Origin: Thamnaconus septentrionalis
Taxonomy: Eukaryota > Chordata > Actinopteri > Tetraodontiformes > Monacanthidae
Reading direction: 5' to 3'
Length of the DNA: 64,000 nucleotides
Assembly (NCBI GenBank): GCA_009823395.1
Contig: CM020519.1
Span: forward strand, 17,062,501 to 17,126,500
Positions 44,301 through 57,215 of the stretch are shown here, in pieces; the stretch's first letter is position 1; the number at the start of each line of letters is the position of its first letter. Made by a program: the position numbers and the translations under genes. A model generated the notes under the pieces. It was not told the origin of the DNA, did no database searches, and was given only the letters and a program-made list of their open reading frames with translations.

Positions 44301-45788
44301 CTGTGGTGAGTAAGAAGTGAAAGTGATAAACACCTGGTTTTACATCCCCACACTGACTCATGTTGGAGAGAGATTGAGAGATTATGTCATCTTTGAAACA
44401 CACCTGTTATTGCTTCAATCACATTTTCATCATTGGGAATGTTGTGGGAACGTCGCACAGCTCCGGCGCACACAGCTCACCTGAGAAAAACAGGAGAGGA
44501 GAAAAAAATGAACTGAGTTTAAAAATCTGTCAAACAATTATTTTTGTTTACTTTTATTGCTATTTTTGTATAGCAGAAAAAGCACCTTAGTTCAGCACTT
44601 TGTTACCTCAATGAGTTGTGGCACAACTTTGTATATTGTGTGCAGGGCTTGCACAGACATTACATAATTGGTAATAGTAATTTATTTTCACACTTTATGT
44701 CTATTTATCAAAAGAAACCTGAGCTACTGAATTAGCACCACTTCAAACAGAGTATAAAAGGAGGAAAAATACAAAAGAATGCAAATGGCAATGGGAACAA
44801 CAAAACAGAGAGCAGCACTGATTTATTACTGCAGTCCATACCAATTATTTATCGCAAAACAGAAGTCTTGCATTGTAATATACATATGTAGGTGATGTAG
44901 GTGCACCGTGACAGTTCGTCATGTCACCTGGTCAACCTAGCTAGAAACTCTTACAGATACTGACAGACATTCAAATTGCTTTGTTGGGGTGCTGAAACGC
45001 TATCCAGGCAACTCTCAGACGCACACTATATCTTTATGTTGGAACCACGAACCAGTCTCACAGGATGGAGGTATCTGGGTTGCGTGAGCGCTGATGAATA
45101 GTGCATTCAGCAATTTGGCCTTGCAACAGCGATTAATCATTTATGGATAGCGGAGAGGATTTGGGGAGTCTGGATGTTGGTTGGCTGGTTGGCCACTGGT
45201 ACATTATCACACAATTTAAACAAACAATCAGTAGCCATCAATATGATGTTTATTTTATTAGTACATGGTTGACTGGTTTCTTTCATTGCGTGCAAACACA
45301 CCAATTATGACAATTGCGTATGTTTAGTCACATGAATCAACTTTCATTGTAATTTAAAGTTGTTGTTTGTTTTTTTTATGTCTGGCGACTTTGTTCATTT
45401 TCAAAACCGAAATATTCTTAAATTTGTTCCTCAAAGCTATGAAGCTACCTTGGAATAATATTTAAGCCTATTCCTTTTGAGAAAAACTTTAGGGGCTGAT
45501 GACACACTGAGAGGCTCACGTGCACGAGACCCTGTGTCACACGGCAACCGGCGTTACTTGTGAAGCCAGCGCTGTGGCACCTTGTTCATTCTTGGCCATC
45601 TCCATAAAACAATGAATTAGTAAAGAGTGGAGGACATACACATGCACTCCAACGAACCTGGGCTCCTTCTTTTCTGAGAGGTTCAAATCCATTACTACAG
45701 CTCTCCACTTCCTAAAAATACGCAACTGAAACTGGGTTGCACCTCAACATTTCACCCCTATGCTTTGGTAGTGAATACACAGTGGACA
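41364..45788. other. no gene recognised
   Basis: AT-rich, mostly unique sequence with oligo-A runs (for example 42935-42956). Nothing coding. Confidence 0.5.
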
Positions 45789-45795
45789 TATACAG

Positions 45796-45886
<91 letters not shown>
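45789..45886. repeat. (TA)n microsatellite
   Basis: TA repeat broken once by CATACA. Confidence 0.97.
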
Positions 45887-46088
45887 CTTAAGATGGAACA
45901 TATATATTAATAAGAACTTATTTTACTTGAGTAATGCACTGTTGAATTAAGTGTATTTGCACTTTTGATTTGTGTATTTGCACATTTTTGCTGCACTTTT
46001 GTAAACTTACCTCAATAAAATGAATGTTATTAAATCAAAAATGTCTTTTTCGCTATTATGGGGATCGATCGATACCTGATGTTGACCT

Positions 46089-46154
46089 GGGCCAGTGGTT
46101 ACAATAGTGGGGCCAGTGATCTTCAAAAGCCACTGGCCCGGAGGACCACTGGCA
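46089..46154. repeat. GGGCCAGTGG / CCACTGGCCC inverted-repeat cluster
   Basis: GGGCCAGTGG (46089-46098) and GGGGCCAGTG (near 46109) are followed by CCACTGGCCC (46130-46139) and CCACTGGC (46147-46153): two copies in each orientation, able to form alternative 8-10 bp stems. Possibly part of a worn repeat. Confidence 0.6.
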
Positions 46155-46836
46155 AATTTCCCTTATTGTCTACCATGGGGTATATATATACATACATATG
46201 AGAGCGAGATTCACCTTCTTCGCCTGGTATTATAATGTGTGTCAAAATAAAATGTCACAAAAATGTGTCATTCGCCTGTTTAATTATTTCTTTGTTGCCT
46301 GCTTTTCATTTTTCGCAAAATAGGCTCAGAAAACACAAAGCAACAAGGACGTTGCTGGGACTGACGAAATATGTCAATTGTTTTAAAAGGATGTATTAAA
46401 TAATAGACCATGTAGCAATATTTTTGAAATAATTACAAGGACTGCAAGGGGCGCGCAAACACACAGACTTTGACAAACAGCTGTTTGTTTGAAAAGGTTT
46501 TTATGATTTTTTTTTTTTTTTTTTTTTTGAGTGACCTTTCACAAAAGAATAATTTCACTATCCAACAGTGAAGGGGCTCATGAAAAGTGGCTTTGAATCA
46601 GACCGCTAGTATCTGCATCCTGGTCAGTATTGGCTGTCTCATGTGCTGCGCTAAGTTAACGCTTGCCTTTCAAACAATCTAAATAAAACACAAAGTTGCC
46701 ACCGCAGTCAGTTTAAGCTTTGGTAAATCACAGTGCAACCGCTGAATAATTTATTTGCATGCTCTCCACCCGATAGTTTGCGTGTTCTGTCAGAAGCGCC
46801 CGTACATACATATCCATCGAGGTAAAAGCGCTAAAG

Positions 46837-47147
46837 CAGGGGTCACCAATGTGGTGGCCACGGGCACCAGGTAGCCCCAAGGATCACGAGTAGCCTGCAG
46901 GCCTGTTAGAAAAATAGCACAACGTTGGGCCATGTCTAAAATTCAGTTTCTTCCAACCTTGTCGAGTCATTGTTGATATTTATTTAGAGCTCTTTAACGT
47001 GATCGGTGTCTTCACATAGATCAGTATCATTAATCATAATATGTGAGAAAGTTTGTTATCTCAGGAGAGTGAAGCAAACTGGTGGCCCTTCATATGACTC
47101 CAGACCCATGAAGTAGCTCTCAGGTTCAGAAAGGTTGGTGGCCCCTG
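46837..47147. mobile_element. hAT-like MITE with perfect 8-bp target duplication
   Basis: Starts CAGGGGTCACCAATGTGGTG and ends AAAGGTTGGTGGCCCCTG, an inverted pair. The flanks CGCTAAAG (46829-46836 and 47148-47155) are identical 8-mers, the hAT target length. 311 bp with no transposase, hence non-autonomous. Perfect duplication suggests a fairly young insertion. Same family as 1142-1416. Confidence 0.88.
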
Positions 47148-47155
47148 CGCTAAAG

Positions 47156-49499
47156 GGAACTTTGCCCCTTCTGTGCAATTTTGCCTGAGTGACAGTCGCA
47201 ACCTGCATTAGATCTCTGTAGTCGATCAGCTACATGATGATATGATGTTTTGTCTCGTTTTTCTGCACGCAAGCCTTTAGTAAATCAGGCCCTAGATTTT
47301 TTCAGTGCCGACTAAACAGAGAGACCACCTGCAAGTCCCAGCACTGATGTAGAGAATGTCTATGTGCCAATATTTAAAACCAAACACACTTCCCCGTGCT
47401 AAGATACTTACTAAAGCTAAGTTCCTTAAAAATAAGAAGAAAACGCTCTCAGAAAACAGCTCCAACAGCTGCGTTCAGACGGCGGCAACCAAGCCACCTG
47501 GTCCAAAAGCCACCTCCGCAGCCACCAACACGAGACCTCTAATCTGTGCCAATCAGATGGCGCTTAACAGCCATTTGTTGCTGAACTGGGCACCAGTTCA
47601 CACCACCCTCCGCTATTCAACAGCTACTGCATACCCTAACAAATTACTGGCAACGCAGCAAAAAAAAAACAGGCGCGGGGTGACAGAAGTACAGAGAGGC
47701 AGTGACGTGCAGTGTAATTAACACAGTGGCTCGAGGGACGGCACACTGCAAAAGAAATGAAAGGGATGGACGGGAGGGCAGGGGGGGAAATAAACGCAGG
47801 AAGAGGAGAAAGGGAATAAATCAAAATGTGGAGGAGAATTTCTGCAAACGGGGGAAAATGAACGAAGAGAAACTGAGCAAATGAAAAGGCAAACAAAGCC
47901 AATCCTGCGTCCTTCAAAGCAAAATAGAATGAAACCCTAGCAACAGGCTCGAACAGCCTGTGTCATAATCAAGCAAAATGAACCTTTTGACAGAGCATAA
48001 AACACTGGCACGTACCATTTCTGGGATGGATGGACAAAAGCTCAGGGAAAAACACAGGAGACTTTTCTATGTTCCCCAACAGGGAGCAGATTTTAAACAT
48101 GCTTTCAAGTCCTTCAAATTTTGACCCAGAAATGTTTTTTGTTTTTTTTTCTCTGACGGTAGACTGGGTAATCTTTTTGGAAATTTAGAAGGCCCATGAG
48201 ATGGGTAATGATGCCTTGTTATCCATTACCGCAATGCACGCACAAAAGCCACAAATTACAGAAAAGAGCTGCAGATTTTCAAAATGGTGCTATAGTGCGT
48301 GGGCAACACTAAGCTGAAACGGCACTGCAGGGAGGAGAGGAGTGAGTAGGACTGAGGACGGAGAGCGGTTCACTCCATCCAAGAAGACAGACAGAGCACA
48401 GAGTGATGCGCGGATGGCGGTGTGGAAATTTGGGCTGAAAAGAAGACGGCGAGTGTGGACGGCACCACAATTCTACGCATCAATCAAACTTGCTTTGTGA
48501 AACACTGCATTAATGTAATAATTAATCTGCATGATTAAGCCCCAATTGTTTGCAAATAGGCATCAAGATCATATATTTTTAATATCTAGCTTTTGCACGT
48601 CAGCATGTCAACATCTGAAGAATGAAATTCTAACCCCTAATCTTCTAAGATATTCAATTTTAAATGTGAAAAAAATGATGCACCGATGTCATATTTCCCT
48701 TTGATTACCTATTTAGTCACAAAGTGATGCAATCATACAATGACTTTGCACCATTCACCTTTCAGTGAACAGAGAGAAAGTGAAAATGTCTCTTTAATGA
48801 TAAAACTAATTGGTTAAGGTCAGTTTTGAGGCATGTGTTCAGCATACAGTATGTCTATCCAAACTCAATACACTAGTGGACCACAGCAACACTAAACAAG
48901 TGCACTTTTAAAAACAAAAAAACATACACACTATATGTATGAAGTATGTATGCATGTATGCATATGAAGTATATGAATGTATGTGGATGTATATGAAGTA
49001 TGTGAGGCTCAAGTAAGCACATTTGCAATGTGCACTGGCTCTCTCAAAACAAGGCTGGGCTGCACTGTGCCGTAGCCAAGGAAGCCGTTTTAAATTTAAA
49101 CAGGAAACACAACTTTGACACTTCCTGCTTCCCTTAAGGAAGAAAAAGGTCAGACAGGAGGTGGTTCAACGACTAGTCACGCTCACACCTCAGTTGTGGG
49201 TCATTGTCAAGGGGTGTGGGAAAGTGAGCATTTCTGAAAGGGGTTTTGGGAGAGCCAAACAGCAGATGATCCAATCAAGTGTTGAGGTTTTCGTAACCAC
49301 GTCTTGACGTCAAAATGAACTGAGCTGAACAGGTGTACTAAATAAGTAGCCATGACTGTGTATACCTTCAAATAAGCATTCTTTGCTTTAGCTTTAACCT
49401 TCAGTTCCTAATACTTTACACATTAATAGCTTCAGGAGTTATTCCTGAAGTTCAGAAAAACACATGAAGCTTTCAAATAAATACTCAGGATATTTCATG
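47156..49499. other. no gene recognised; possible noncoding conserved block near 48500
   Basis: Mostly unique. The stretch 48500-48600 is rich in homeodomain/POU-like words (TAATTA, ATGATTAA, TTTGCAAAT). No coding exon supported. Confidence 0.4.
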
Positions 49500-49507
49500 A
49501 TTTGGAC

Positions 49508-49850
49508 CAGGGCTGGGCCAACTGTTTGACACGTGGGCCACGACGGGTTCTACAATTTGACAGGGGGGCCAAACAGGAGCAGATAGATGGAATGTTTTGG
49601 TGACCCACCTCATAGGAAAAAAAAATATATCATGGCATACGTAGAAAATGTGCTTTAATGTCCATTGCAATTGAGTAAAAGTGTTACACAAAATATCTGT
49701 CATTGAAGACCCACGGTATTCAGTTTTTTTTTTATTGAAATTACTCCTAAAACACTTACTATAAATATAATTCCCTCAAGTTCGGCGGGCCAGATCAAAA
49801 AGCTTAACGGGTTGCATGTTGCCCCTTGGGCCCTATTTTGCCCATGCTTG
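49508..49850. mobile_element. hAT-like MITE with near-perfect target duplication
   Basis: Starts CAGGGCTGGGCCAACTGTTT and ends TATTTTGCCCATGCTTG, imperfect inverted ends. Flanks ATTTGGAC (49500-49507) and ATTTAGAC (49851-49858) match in seven of eight bases. Internal GGCGGGCCAGATCAAAAAGC is typical of this common hAT repeat. 343 bp, no transposase. Confidence 0.8.
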
Positions 49851-49858
49851 ATTTAGAC

Positions 49859-52800
49859 CTGACCAGCAAAAATGCTACACCAGAAAAAATAATAATGCCT
49901 CCAACACAGCCATTTTTTTTTTTAAGAGTAACTAACAAAAGACAGTTATTTGGAGAAAATACACTCCAGTTACAGTTTATAGACACAAGCAAAAAAATAG
50001 AGAAGATCCACCCCTGCGTTTATATTGACTACTTGGAGACAAAAGATACTGTGTCATTGTATCAATGGAGGCTTACCTGTTTTGTTCAAAAAAATAACAT
50101 TTTTAGACTTTCTGAAGAGAGGCTAAAACAGGCAAACAACCCATTCACAGGTCTTACTTTAGTCACGATGAGGTCACTAAAAATTTGATTGACTTGAGAT
50201 TGTTCCATTTCAACAGAGTTGGCTAGGCGGTAGTGTCAACACAGTCGACACAACAACCCGCCGCACGGAGGCCACGCTGAAAAAACGGAAAATTCCGCAA
50301 AAACTAATGGACTCGCGCCAGAGAGGAATAAATCACTGTGTACGCGCCCGAGTCTCCAACTGACAGGTAGGCAGCAAATTTTACCCAATTACAGGGGAAG
50401 AGAGACGAGGCAGTGCCACTAGAATAAACCTAATGAGGAGCGGGTATGATTGCTGAGGGACTGCAGAGAGACACACGCTCATTTGTGCCTACGGCAAGCA
50501 CATTCGATTGGTGGAGAGAGAATGTCCAGAATGAAGTGGCAGGGAGGGCGTGCAGGGATGGATGGAGAGAGATAATAGGAGTGAGAAGCATTGATTCCTC
50601 ACTCGCTGTGAGAGCACGTGGGAGGAGACGAGATGCCGAGACCCGGCGAGGGCAAAGCGAGAAGGAAAAATGGAGGGACGGATGCGTATAGTTGGTGGCT
50701 GGTTTTCATTCCATCCATATATCCATTAATCCATCCATCCCTCCATCCACCCGCCCACAAGTCAGGGCATCCTCTCTGCTGGCCAAGGTGTCATTAGGGA
50801 GGCCACCAGTAGTAATACAAGCCCTTAAGGCTCGCAATGCTTTAAACAAGACGGCTGGTACTTTGTGTTTTCTGAGAAGCAGGAAGCCAAACCGGAGTTC
50901 GTTACTTCATCTGCACGGCCTGTAGTACCTTGAAACAGACTGAACCCAGCACAACTGCATATCTTTTGTAACCATGACACAATCCACTTAATCTGGGCTG
51001 CACCCGGGTGAAAGAGGTCCTTTACGTAATCTCAGGAAGGAAATTCTCATTTAACAAAGAAAAAAATAGATGTCAATGTATCTAACGAAAATGGAATAGG
51101 TGAAAACATTTATTGCATACTGTCAGTGTCCTCTTCACATTACATTCTTTCCATTTCAATTCTGCTTCCCGTTTCTTGCCTCAGACGTGTGCTATTCTGT
51201 TACTTTCCATACTATTTCTCATTCCTGTCCCCCCCACCGTTTCCTCCCAATACTCGTGTTAATATAGTAGCGTCTGTATCTCTGTGACTGTGTGGGAGTG
51301 TGGGAGGAGAGGAACATTGCTCGCAGGAGGAGGAGGATGTGAGACAGCGAGAGGAGGGGGAAGAGAGAGAGAGAACAAGCGACATGCGAGGGAGAGAAAC
51401 AGTATTTAGAGTATTAGGAGGAAAACAGTGCACCATTTTCATCGCAGATAAGGGCTTCAAACTCACCCGGTTTCTATCCACAAGCAGAATAAATGGTCTA
51501 TTTGTATTATCCAAGAACTTTTATATAACTTCTGCACAACAAGAGCTTAGGGGACGCTGGTCAGTAGTAAACTACCTCTGGCAAGTGCAGAAACAAGAGA
51601 GGGGGGACTACTAACCAAATATAATGCACATACAAATAGCCTCGTACAGCCTGGTTCTTAAAAACACAGTCAGAAGACTTTAACTTTATGTTTGATCTAA
51701 AGAATTAACTCAATTAAATAACACAAAATGAATAATATTGGTAACCATTCTTCTGGTCCAAGCATAACATTTGCTTAATACAAAGCAACAGAAGGATCTT
51801 TGATATAAAATGCCATGATTCACTGGCCAATTAATTGATTTACACGAAAAGTTTCACAGTTCCTCAAAGGGACGGATTATAACAGTTACACTGCAGAAAA
51901 ACTGAAGGGTGCTTTAACGCAGAGGCAATTTCTCTTGTTCTAAAATAATTTGATCCAAATCCACGTGAATCCTTCCTTCTGCGTTTACGACGTTTTACTG
52001 AGAAGTGGACCCGAAGAACACACTCTCTTCACCCTTACATCACCGGTCATGAATTGCATTATAGGGGCACTGTCTTGACAACGACAATAGCAACAAACAG
52101 CGAAACGTGTAGAGGGTTTAAGTTGGTGCAGCAAAGTGGAAAAAATGGCTCATTATTTGGGCAGATGACAGCATTTTCCAGATGTTGGACACTTCAGAGT
52201 GAGGTCAGCAAGGAGCTTCATCACAGATGCTCCGTCAAACAGCAAGAGATTAGAAAAAAAAATGTTAAAAAATGTATAAAATCATATTAGCCATATTGAC
52301 GTGATCTTTTGTTGCCTGTTACCAGGCAGCACATATCAAAGCCATTAGTTACAGTTGTTGGGTCGGTGGCATTCTCACACCAAACGAAATGCTCCAACAC
52401 GCCTCCTGCAGGCGATCACAGATTGGTGTTTGGATGCTGCATCATTGTGCAACTTTTGTCTTCACAAATTCTTGTCTCGCAACCTCTTAGCATTACGTTA
52501 TGGACAGTATGCATTTGTCGAATCTTAGCGGAGGTCATGATCATCGTTGCTACGGTAACATGCGGTAGATGTTGTGGGAATTATATTTAGTTACGTCTGT
52601 TTTTGTTTTTGTTGTTGTTTCTTACCACTACTGGTCAATGTCAATGGTAATATTTAGAAAGTAGAACAGTTAACAGTTGACCACAATTAATTAAACTGAA
52701 AACAACTGCCAATATGGTGTTCTTGTTGTTTTTTGTTTGATAAAATAAAACTAATTATGTAACATTACGACAATGTTGAATTCAAACCAAACTGACCATT

Positions 52801-55800
52801 AGCTGATTAGCAAGATAGATAAATGATTAAAAAAAATGCATTAAAAAAAAAAAAAAACTAGTAGCGTACTTACTGAGCACCTCTATTTTTTGCCATATCG
52901 TCTTACTACTGACTCAACTACTACACACCCTATTGAGTGCAGACAGTTATTATTAGAAAATTGCTGTCAATCAGCCCAAATAATCTGGCCAACTGATTTC
53001 ATGGTCCTCATTTCAATCAGCTAAAAACTGTAGCATGGGTTCAGTTTAAACTAATCCTTTTCCACCAATATGTCTGTATCAACACTCGTCACTTTTTTTT
53101 TTAATTTTCTATACCCTTTTTACAGAATGGTCAGACAGAAAAAAAAGCAAGAAACATATTATTACTATTAATTATTGACCTGCAACAGGTGGAAGTAATA
53201 ATAAAAAGACTTAGGTCAAAGCGTTTGGTTTTAGCCCTCCAGTTATACGCAGGCACACCATGACTGCAGTATGACCTAACTTCGATTGACTTGCAAGGCC
53301 ACACTGTCACAGGAACTGCTCCATTAGTCATGCTCTGTTAATATTACAAGTTAATGATTGTAAGCTCTTTGCGGGCACATTCATAAAGTGCTGCATCAGT
53401 CTGTGGGTTCAGACGACAGAAGCCAAGTCTGGAAACCAAAAGGAGAAAAAAAAATTCAAATAAAATAGACAGTTCCCGTTTATTTTATTTATCCCGTTTA
53501 CTTTATTTCAAAGGTCCCTGACAGGTCCAAAATGCTGTCTGTGGTTTTTAAATATCGATTATTATCTTGCATCTACAATAGAACGGTTGCTTTGAGAAGC
53601 GACTAAATTTGATCATGCTTGTCTGTAGAAATGCTGGAGGAAGCAGCTATGACTAATAATGTGCATGGGAGCCAGTAATGAAAATGAAGATAATCAAATA
53701 GCTGGTGTGGAATCTGCAGATTGCCACAGGAGCATGTCAGCGGTGGAGAGTTTTAGAGTGCAGAGGGAAATGGAGAAAGAAAAGGGGGTTAAAAAAAAAT
53801 AAATAAAAAAGAGGGCAGGACAGTCCAGAGCTACTAAATTCATACTCGGGGCTGGCAGGATAGCTACGTTCTTAGGCCAAAGCCACACGCTCCTCCAGAT
53901 ACTTTTGCACAAGTCTCCAGGGCAAGGCATAGGAATTTACTTGGAAATTAGATTATAACTGGACTTCCAGGAAAGAGAGTGATTTTTGCCATCAACTTTG
54001 TTCTGACACATTCTAGCCTTGTTACCTATGACTTAGCGGTGCTATATGTTGGGTGATACCAAGCTCTGATGTGAAATTCACCCTTATACCTATCAAATAG
54101 AACGGAAGTGTACCATTTGATTCCATTTTGCAATGTATTCTCATTGCAGAGGGGGCATCTTTCAACTATAAGACTAGGCTATAAGACAAAAAACTGGCAA
54201 AGAAAATCTGTACTTTGGCACAATTAGCTACTGCCTGACAGCACGGGCTCAAGTTGCAGGTCATAAAGCAGACAGTGTCCAGATGTCTGCTGAGATGCAC
54301 TAGAAAGCAGAACAGCGTTTAGAGGCCATTTCTCCTCACAGTCAGCTACTGGTGGCAGAGCACTCAGAGCTCTGAAGAAAAGAAGGCCAATAATTTGGTC
54401 TCATTTTTTTCTATTTTTAAGCAATAAATTCAACTGTAGCCATGTCTGAAAGGTATTTCCTGTCGACAGAAGCAGCATCTAACCTGGAAGAATAATTAGC
54501 ACTTATTAGGTACTTCTTATGTAACTCCCACTACATAAGCCTTTGCTCTAATCCTCAGCTGGCAATGCCATTTAAATGCTGAAGCTGTGAATGAAAACTG
54601 CACTGCACTGCACTGTTCAGCTGTAAAATAAACACCCTTTTAAAAGGCTCATAAAAATAACAACCTTACACCCCACACTGGGGGAATAACTCACATTACA
54701 AAAGTGAGCTTTTGGGTACGACAGGATACATGAAGGTGGTTAAAGGGAAGCTCGGAGAAGTTGCCCAATCTCAAAGCACATCGAATTCTACATGGACTTC
54801 ATCCCAGAGACAATGGGAGCCAGCATAAGCATCTTTGTTCCATTTTCCATTTACCCTCACTTTTTGCACATTCAAAACCTGTCTCCATTGTTGCAAGCCA
54901 CAGCCCCTCGATCAAGACTCAGCAGTCTGCTTTTCACATCTCTCCGACGTGGGTACATAAGCCCCCGCTTCCGCCTTCCACACTCTTTAGCCCTTTGAAA
55001 AACAAGGATACAAGCCGGCAGAGCCGCTGTATCAAATCTATTTGTCGGTTAAACCTTCTTCAGGGTGAAGTCCAGATTAGGCCCGCCGCTCGCGACCGTT
55101 TTCTGCTGCCATGCAGCAAAACCCGTCCTGTTTGTTTGCTCTCTTCAACTGCTCGCGTGGTTCGATGGGCGAAGCTTTGTGACTCGACAGGGAAGAAACA
55201 CCCAACTGACCCAGCAAATAAAAAAAAAAAAATTGTTTCACTTTTTTTTCACAGCTGGAGTGTTTTTACTTACATGTACTTGGTTATTCCTGCAACATTA
55301 TAATTCTAAGCAAGAGATGATAGCGGGGAGGGGAAGAGAATCTGTGTGAATGCAAAAATGCAAAGAGGTCTGCCAATCATCTGCGAAGACATGGAATTGA
55401 AAAAATGTGATGGTGGGGAGGGGGAGGCGTGACTGAAGAAGCAGATCGTCTGGAAGGACTCTAAATCACACCAGGGCAACGGTCCAGAAGCATGGGAAAG
55501 GAAAGGCAGAGGAGAGGATTAAGGTGGTCACATTTTAAAGGCATTCTATTTCCCTCCACCGCTCCTAATACCCACTGCACTCCTGTGACAACAGGAAATG
55601 CGAAGAATCCGAATATCAAAAATATCAAATACTCAAGTGACGACGGCAGTAGATGCAACTGACTACGTACGTATGCGATGTGCCATATAAAGCTGCCTGC
55701 GCCTTTGCTTTTCAGACAGACGTGAGACTACTAACATAAATTTAAAAATGGCACCAGACAAATCTTTGTTTTCAATCCAAAGGCACACATACATCTATCT

Positions 55801-57124
55801 GTCTGACGTCTATGGGAACCAGCGGCGTTGTGAAACTTTGATTACGGAAGCTATAAGTCACTGCTACTATATATGCCGCCTCAAAGCTCATAAAACTGCA
55901 GCCCACAAAAGGCCAGACAGCAAAAATATGCCTTTTTCTTTATTTCTAAGATTCGTCTCCCTTCTTTTCTTGCATTTCTCGCTATAAACAACGCCAGTGA
56001 CAGCCGTAACCATGGCAAAGCCAAGTCCCCCTCAAGACTTTTTACCCTTCTTTAGACCCATCAGCATCTGGCAGTGTTTGCTACTTAATTTGGCCTAATT
56101 GGTTTTTATTAACTCCTCTGTAATATTCAGATCAGCGCGGTAATGATGTGTAACAGAGTTACAGGGTCAAGTCAGGAACTGCACAAATAAACAATGTGGG
56201 GATCCAATCAATCAGTTTGTGATGAAGGACCATAGCCAGTGACTGGTGATCTCAGCCAAAGCAATATATGTATTCTTATAATAGGATGGTAGAAATTAAC
56301 TATCCAGACACACACTGACCTAACACACTGACTAACTACGCATGGGTGCAACACGAGACTTCACAGCGCTCCGATGATTGGGATATTTTACACTAGAGGG
56401 AAAAACTTTCACTAAAGGCGCTTGGCTGGAAACTGAAGATCTGCGTATTGATGATTAGCTTCACAGAGGTTAATACGTGTGTCAAATGGCGGCGAGGCTA
56501 CGGCTTGCAAACAATATGAGGACATGGATTGGCAGGGAGCACCTTCACCGCCGTGAGAAACAGAGCGCAAAGGTTTATGAGTAGCGGATGCCCTAAGTGA
56601 CGGAGTAGAGACTAGGGCCGTGGACATCAAGTCCTCAGACACACTGACAGACGTCAGGCTTTGTACGCCCCAAAGGGGCAAGAAAGAGAAAACGGCTTTG
56701 GCAAAGAAAGGGTGAAGCTGCGACTCGACTGCAGACATCAGTGGGCAAGCAGAGGTGAACCATCAAGAGGATTACCACCTTTATAAAAATACACTGCAGT
56801 TGTGTAAAATGACAGTGTATGGCATACAGTTGTAAGTGTGCTGTATGAAGACGATTTCTTGTCTTTTTATTTATGTATTTATGATCATGATTTAATCAAG
56901 CTAATATATTTTTCTGAACAGGACGGTTTCACCCAGAGAGGACTTCCACTCTGGAGAATTTGTCAGGCACATAACCGAAATGTTTGTGTTTCACAGAGAT
57001 AAAAGGTTCAATTCAAAAGAAGCCTAATGGGTGCTGGGACCACAGCCGTATGGAAACACACAAAAACATGTTGCTGCGTTTACCTGTTGACTTGTGTGAA
57101 ATTCCCAATCTGCATGAAGCTCAC
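49859..57124. other. no gene recognised
   Basis: Mostly unique AT-moderate sequence. Includes a (CATC)n simple repeat near 50700-50755, a GA-rich tract near 51300-51375 and a short CACTG repeat near 54598. Open frames up to 180 codons occur but show no family resemblance, and their codon use looks random. Confidence 0.45.
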
Positions 57125-57129
57125 CAGAG

Positions 57130-57130
57130 C

Positions 57131-57164
<34 letters not shown>

Positions 57165-57215
57165 CTTTAATTTGTACAGCGCGAAATCACATCCAAAGAC
57201 GTCTCAAAGCGTCCA
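57130..57215 (-). repeat. retroposon 3' tail with (TTGA)n
   Basis: Read on the minus strand: CGCTTTGAGACGTCTTTGGA, then GATTTCGCGCTGTACAAATT, then a TTGATTGATTGATTGA tail. This is a familiar fish LINE/SINE 3' end. Confidence 0.6.

Noticed and set aside
50446..51614. Plus-strand frames of 77-104 codons in a GA-rich region
   Set aside because: Composition driven by simple GA and CATC repeats; no support.
54761..55303. 180-codon plus-strand frame
   Set aside because: No recognisable domain, overlapping alternative frame of similar quality, ends in oligo-A; looks like chance.
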